A DNA stretch of 64,000 nt, from positions 1-64,000 of the forward strand of contig JBNKKH010000017.1 of the NCBI GenBank assembly GCA_050291725.1. Reading direction: 5' to 3'. The first letter of the stretch is position 1, and the number at the start of each line of letters is the position of its first letter. This document shows, in pieces, positions 61,872 to 64,000 of the stretch. A program made the position numbers and the translations under genes. This stretch comes from JAAGZL01 sp050291725 (GTDB lineage: Bacteria > Pseudomonadota > Gammaproteobacteria > Chromatiales > Chromatiaceae). The notes beneath the pieces were generated by a model. That model did no database searches. It had not been told where the DNA came from and saw only the letters and a program-made list of their open reading frames with translations.

Positions 61872-62230
61872 ATAACTTCTCTAGTTAATACTTGATATTA
61901 AATATAAGTGTTACAGCGGCAAAAGATAAAATTATTTAACAAATAACCAGTTATATTCATATAACTGGTAAAAACATATCACGCTATTTTTTTTATGCGA
62001 GCCTTTTCATATTTTCAGAGTAATTTAACTATGGCACTTTATCTGCCTCACCTACCCAAACAAAAACGGTAGCAGTAGGCAAAACAGCTAGAGCCCCAAA
62101 GTATAGCTATATCTAGCGTCTGATTATTGAATTTCTTAAATAACTTTAACCCATTAGCTCTTTGCAACATTTTTTATTTATCATTATATCTAAGGCTTTT
62201 GACTGAGTAGACGAACAGCATCTAACCAAT

Positions 62231-62244
62231 CTGATTTATATCAA
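62231..62244 (+). promoter_or_regulatory. distal FNR/ANR-like box
   Basis: CTGATTTATATCAA matches the FNR consensus TTGAT-N4-ATCAA with one mismatch. It lies 71 nt upstream of a second such box. Confidence 0.6.
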
Positions 62245-62301
62245 TAATATAATTAAAACAATCAATTAGATACATTATAAGTCAATATTTCTCTTCTATT
62301 A

Positions 62302-62315
62302 TTGACCAACATCAA
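62302..62315 (+). promoter_or_regulatory. proximal FNR/ANR-like box
   Basis: TTGACCAACATCAA matches TTGAT-N4-ATCAA with one mismatch. Its centre is 133 nt before the peroxidase ATG. A class II promoter would start near 62350, and a weak -10 (TAGTTT, 62338-62343) lies in range. Anaerobic or low-oxygen control of cytochrome c peroxidase by FNR/ANR is known in other gammaproteobacteria. Confidence 0.65.
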
Positions 62316-62441
62316 TGCGTTATCATTAGACTTAGTCTAGTTTTAACCTCCGTGTAACCAGTGTTTTTAGAGAGAAAAATCACCCGGAAGATGTTTACAC
62401 GCTACACCTTCCACTTATACAACAAGAGGAGGAAATCCTTC

Positions 62442-63431
62442 ATGAAATACAATGTAATGTCCCTAGCGATCGTAGCCGCTCTAGGGCTGGGCGTGACTAA
62501 CGTATCAGCAAATGAACCTATCCAACCCATCGAACCGGCAGCAGGAATCAATGCCACTATGGCGGAGCTGGGTAAGAAACTCTATTTTGATCCGCGTCTT
62601 TCTAAGTCTGGATTTATTTCCTGTAACTCCTGCCACAACCTAAGTATGGGCGGTACTGACAATATCCCTACTTCTATTGGAGACCGCTGGAATCAAGGCC
62701 CCATAAACGCGCCTACAGTACTCAACTCCAGTCTCTTCTTAGCTCAATTCTGGGATGGTCGGGCCAAGGACCTGAAAGAACAGGCTGGCGGTCCTATAGC
62801 CAATCCAGGCGAGATGGGATTCACCCATGAACTAGCTGTACAAGTCCTGTCATCAATACCAGCATATGTAGATGAATTCAAAGAGGTATTTGGTAAAGAA
62901 AAAATCGATATCGACAAGGTAACTACTGCTATTGCCGAGTTCGAAAAGACCCTGGTTACCCCTAATTCACGTTTCGATAAATGGCTGAAGGGCGATAAAA
63001 AGGCACTATCTGCGGACGAGGTAGCTGGTTATAACCTGTTCAAAAATAGTGGCTGTACCGCCTGCCACAACGGTCCAGCAGTTGGCGGTAACTCCTTCCA
63101 GAAGATGGGCGTGGTGGAACCCTACAAGACCGATAATCCAGCCGAGGGTCGAGCTGCAGTCACCGGTAAGGATGCGGACCGCTTCAACTTTAAGGTGCCA
63201 ACCCTGCGTAACGTAGAGATGACCTATCCCTACTTCCACGACGGTGCTGCCACAACTCTGAAAGATGCGGTGAATACCATGGGGCGGATTCAGCTAGGCA
63301 AAGAATTCAGCGACATGGAAAACGCCCAGATTGTGGCATTTCTAAAGAGCTTGACAGGCGATCAACCTTCATTCTTATTGCCAATTCTGCCGCCTTCCAC
63401 GGATAAGACTCCACCACCTAAGCCGTTCTAA
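62442..63431 (+). CDS. diheme cytochrome c peroxidase
   Basis: A periplasmic peroxidase reducing H2O2 with electrons from c-type cytochromes. The 329-residue precursor has a signal peptide (MSLAIVAALGLGVTNVSA, cleavage near 23/24), heme-1 CNSCH (residues 61-65) and heme-2 CTACH (205-209). The family segments DPRLSKSGFISC, FWDGRAKDLKEQA, PGEMG, FKVPTLRNVEMTYPYFHDG and LKSLT are all present. The ATG at 62442 has GAGGAGG about 9 nt upstream and starts the signal peptide; an upstream in-frame start at 62361 is not preferred. Two FNR-like boxes precede it and a strong terminator follows. Confidence 0.95.
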   Translation: MKYNVMSLAIVAALGLGVTNVSANEPIQPIEPAAGINATMAELGKKLYFDPRLSKSGFISCNSCHNLSMGGTDNIPTSIGDRWNQGPINAPTVLNSSLFLAQFWDGRAKDLKEQAGGPIANPGEMGFTHELAVQVLSSIPAYVDEFKEVFGKEKIDIDKVTTAIAEFEKTLVTPNSRFDKWLKGDKKALSADEVAGYNLFKNSGCTACHNGPAVGGNSFQKMGVVEPYKTDNPAEGRAAVTGKDADRFNFKVPTLRNVEMTYPYFHDGAATTLKDAVNTMGRIQLGKEFSDMENAQIVAFLKSLTGDQPSFLLPILPPSTDKTPPPKPF

Positions 63432-63462
63432 GCAGCGGCAAGCGTTTATCGCTCTTGCAGCA

Positions 63463-63497
63463 ACGGTGTGCTCACATAACCTGAGCACACCGTTTTT
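63463..63497 (+). terminator. terminator of the cytochrome c peroxidase gene
   Basis: A perfect 12-bp stem, ACGGTGTGCTCA (63463-63474) with TGAGCACACCGT (63482-63493), 7-nt loop, running into TTTTT. It ends the peroxidase transcript 31 nt after the stop. Confidence 0.92.
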
Positions 63498-63617
63498 ATG
63501 TACAGAATGTACGGTGTACCGCAAATATAGGAAGGAGTATCCATTCCCGAACATCATATCTAGGAAGAAAAAAACAAGTGCGTCTTGCTTGGCGTTCTCT
63601 ATTGAATGTTTAACGCA

Positions 63618-64000
63618 TCATATACCCATGCATAGATATTTAATCTCCACATACTCATCTAGCCCGTATTTGGAGCCCTCTCTACCCATACCCGACTGTT
63701 TAACTCCACCAAAAGGGGCAATTGCGGTAGATATAATCCCTGAATTTATCCCAACCATGCCATACTCTAAATGTTCTGAAACCCGCCATACCCGGCCAAG
63801 ATTCTGACTAAAAAAGTAGGCCGCCAAGCCAAATTCGGTATCATTGGCCATATCGATGGCCTGCTCTTCAGTTTCAAAGCGAAACAGAGGAGCAACCGGG
63901 CCGAAAGTCTCCTCATGGGCGAGCATCATTTGTGAAGAGACATCCACCATCAAAGTTGGTTGAAAGAAGCTTCCTCCCAGTTCATGCCTCTCACCCCCGA
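63618..64000 (-). CDS. gabD: succinate-semialdehyde dehydrogenase (aldehyde dehydrogenase family), C-terminus only
   Basis: About 127 C-terminal residues are visible, running GGERHELGGSFFQPTLM, HEETFGPVAPLFRFE, DTEFGLAAYFFSQ, GMVGINSG and APFGGVKQSGMGREGS, to a stop at 63618. These match NAD(P)-dependent succinate-semialdehyde dehydrogenases (GabD type), and the FGGVKQSGMGREGS end is typical. The catalytic Cys and Glu lie outside the window. Other aldehyde dehydrogenases share much of this, so the substrate is likely but not certain. Confidence 0.85.
   Translation of the reverse strand, partial: GGERHELGGSFFQPTLMVDVSSQMMLAHEETFGPVAPLFRFETEEQAIDMANDTEFGLAAYFFSQNLGRVWRVSEHLEYGMVGINSGIISTAIAPFGGVKQSGMGREGSKYGLDEYVEIKYLCMGI

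Larger units (their letters stand above)
61872..62441. other. AT-rich divergent intergenic region with FNR-like boxes
   Basis: The 570 nt between the HD-GYP gene and the peroxidase gene contain no convincing gene. They hold two FNR-like boxes (62231-62244 and 62302-62315), a TATAGCTATA palindrome (62103-62112) and the peroxidase ribosome site (GAGGAGG near 62427). The stretch 61,900-62,300 is markedly AT-rich, as is common in regulatory DNA. Confidence 0.6.

Noticed and set aside
63466..63807. 113-codon plus-strand frame near the right end
   Set aside because: It starts in the peroxidase terminator and runs antisense to the aldehyde dehydrogenase gene.

Overview
The window looks like a chromosomal segment of a gammaproteobacterium with moderate GC (roughly mid-40s to 50 % by eye). 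The block sppA - HAD phosphatase - rluC - rne - LMW-PTP - kdsB - Trm112-like - lpxK - exbD - exbB - comEC - DUF2062 - lolD - lolC has, from memory, the same order as in Pseudomonas and related orders, apart from a missing murB. Cytochrome c', a b561-type cytochrome and a diheme cytochrome c peroxidase behind two FNR-like boxes suggest a respiratory organism that meets low oxygen. A Chromatiales-like, possibly sulfur-oxidising relative is plausible but is only inference. No plasmid, prophage or CRISPR signs were seen.

Layout. 1-1020: the N-terminus of a VOC-fold protein, then a small scar holding a truncated integron-type integrase and a truncated REP-associated (RAYT) transposase, with related GACACCC-bearing sequences nearby. 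1022-4471: gltX and glnS followed by a promoter-driven tRNA-Ala/tRNA-Glu unit with its own terminator. 4570-9949: a membrane GGDEF-EAL protein, SppA, a HAD phosphatase and RluC. 9950-13357: rne with a long structured leader and a repeat-rich C-terminal half. 13362-21850: the envelope/LPS/competence/lipoprotein-sorting cluster. 21993-24029: small envelope proteins, cytochrome b561 and cytochrome c'.

24310-37554 is the most unusual region. It holds a 1575-residue hybrid histidine kinase with three tandem periplasmic binding domains. Converging on it is a type I secretion operon: a 1783-residue RTX protein, an ABC transporter and a HlyD-type adaptor. The RTX protein is a head-to-tail duplication. 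Six helical repeats of 155 codons are arranged as triplet - RTX array - secretion-like end domain - triplet - RTX array - end domain. 37903-42960 is an RND efflux pair with a divergent MarR-family gene behind repeated GTCAACAT sites.

43015-58815 is mostly housekeeping: mfd, a CsiV-like protein, a small lipoprotein, a SLOG-fold protein, a TVP38-flavoprotein fusion, a coiled-coil protein with a duplicated domain, valS, an L,D-transpeptidase next to a MepK-like peptidase, and nfo. 58839-64000: a PhnD-like/PAS/GAF/HD-GYP receptor, the cytochrome c peroxidase, and the C-terminus of a succinate-semialdehyde dehydrogenase that runs off the window. Several products bear on surface life and c-di-GMP (GGDEF-EAL, HD-GYP, RTX secretion), but no direct regulatory link is visible in the sequence.
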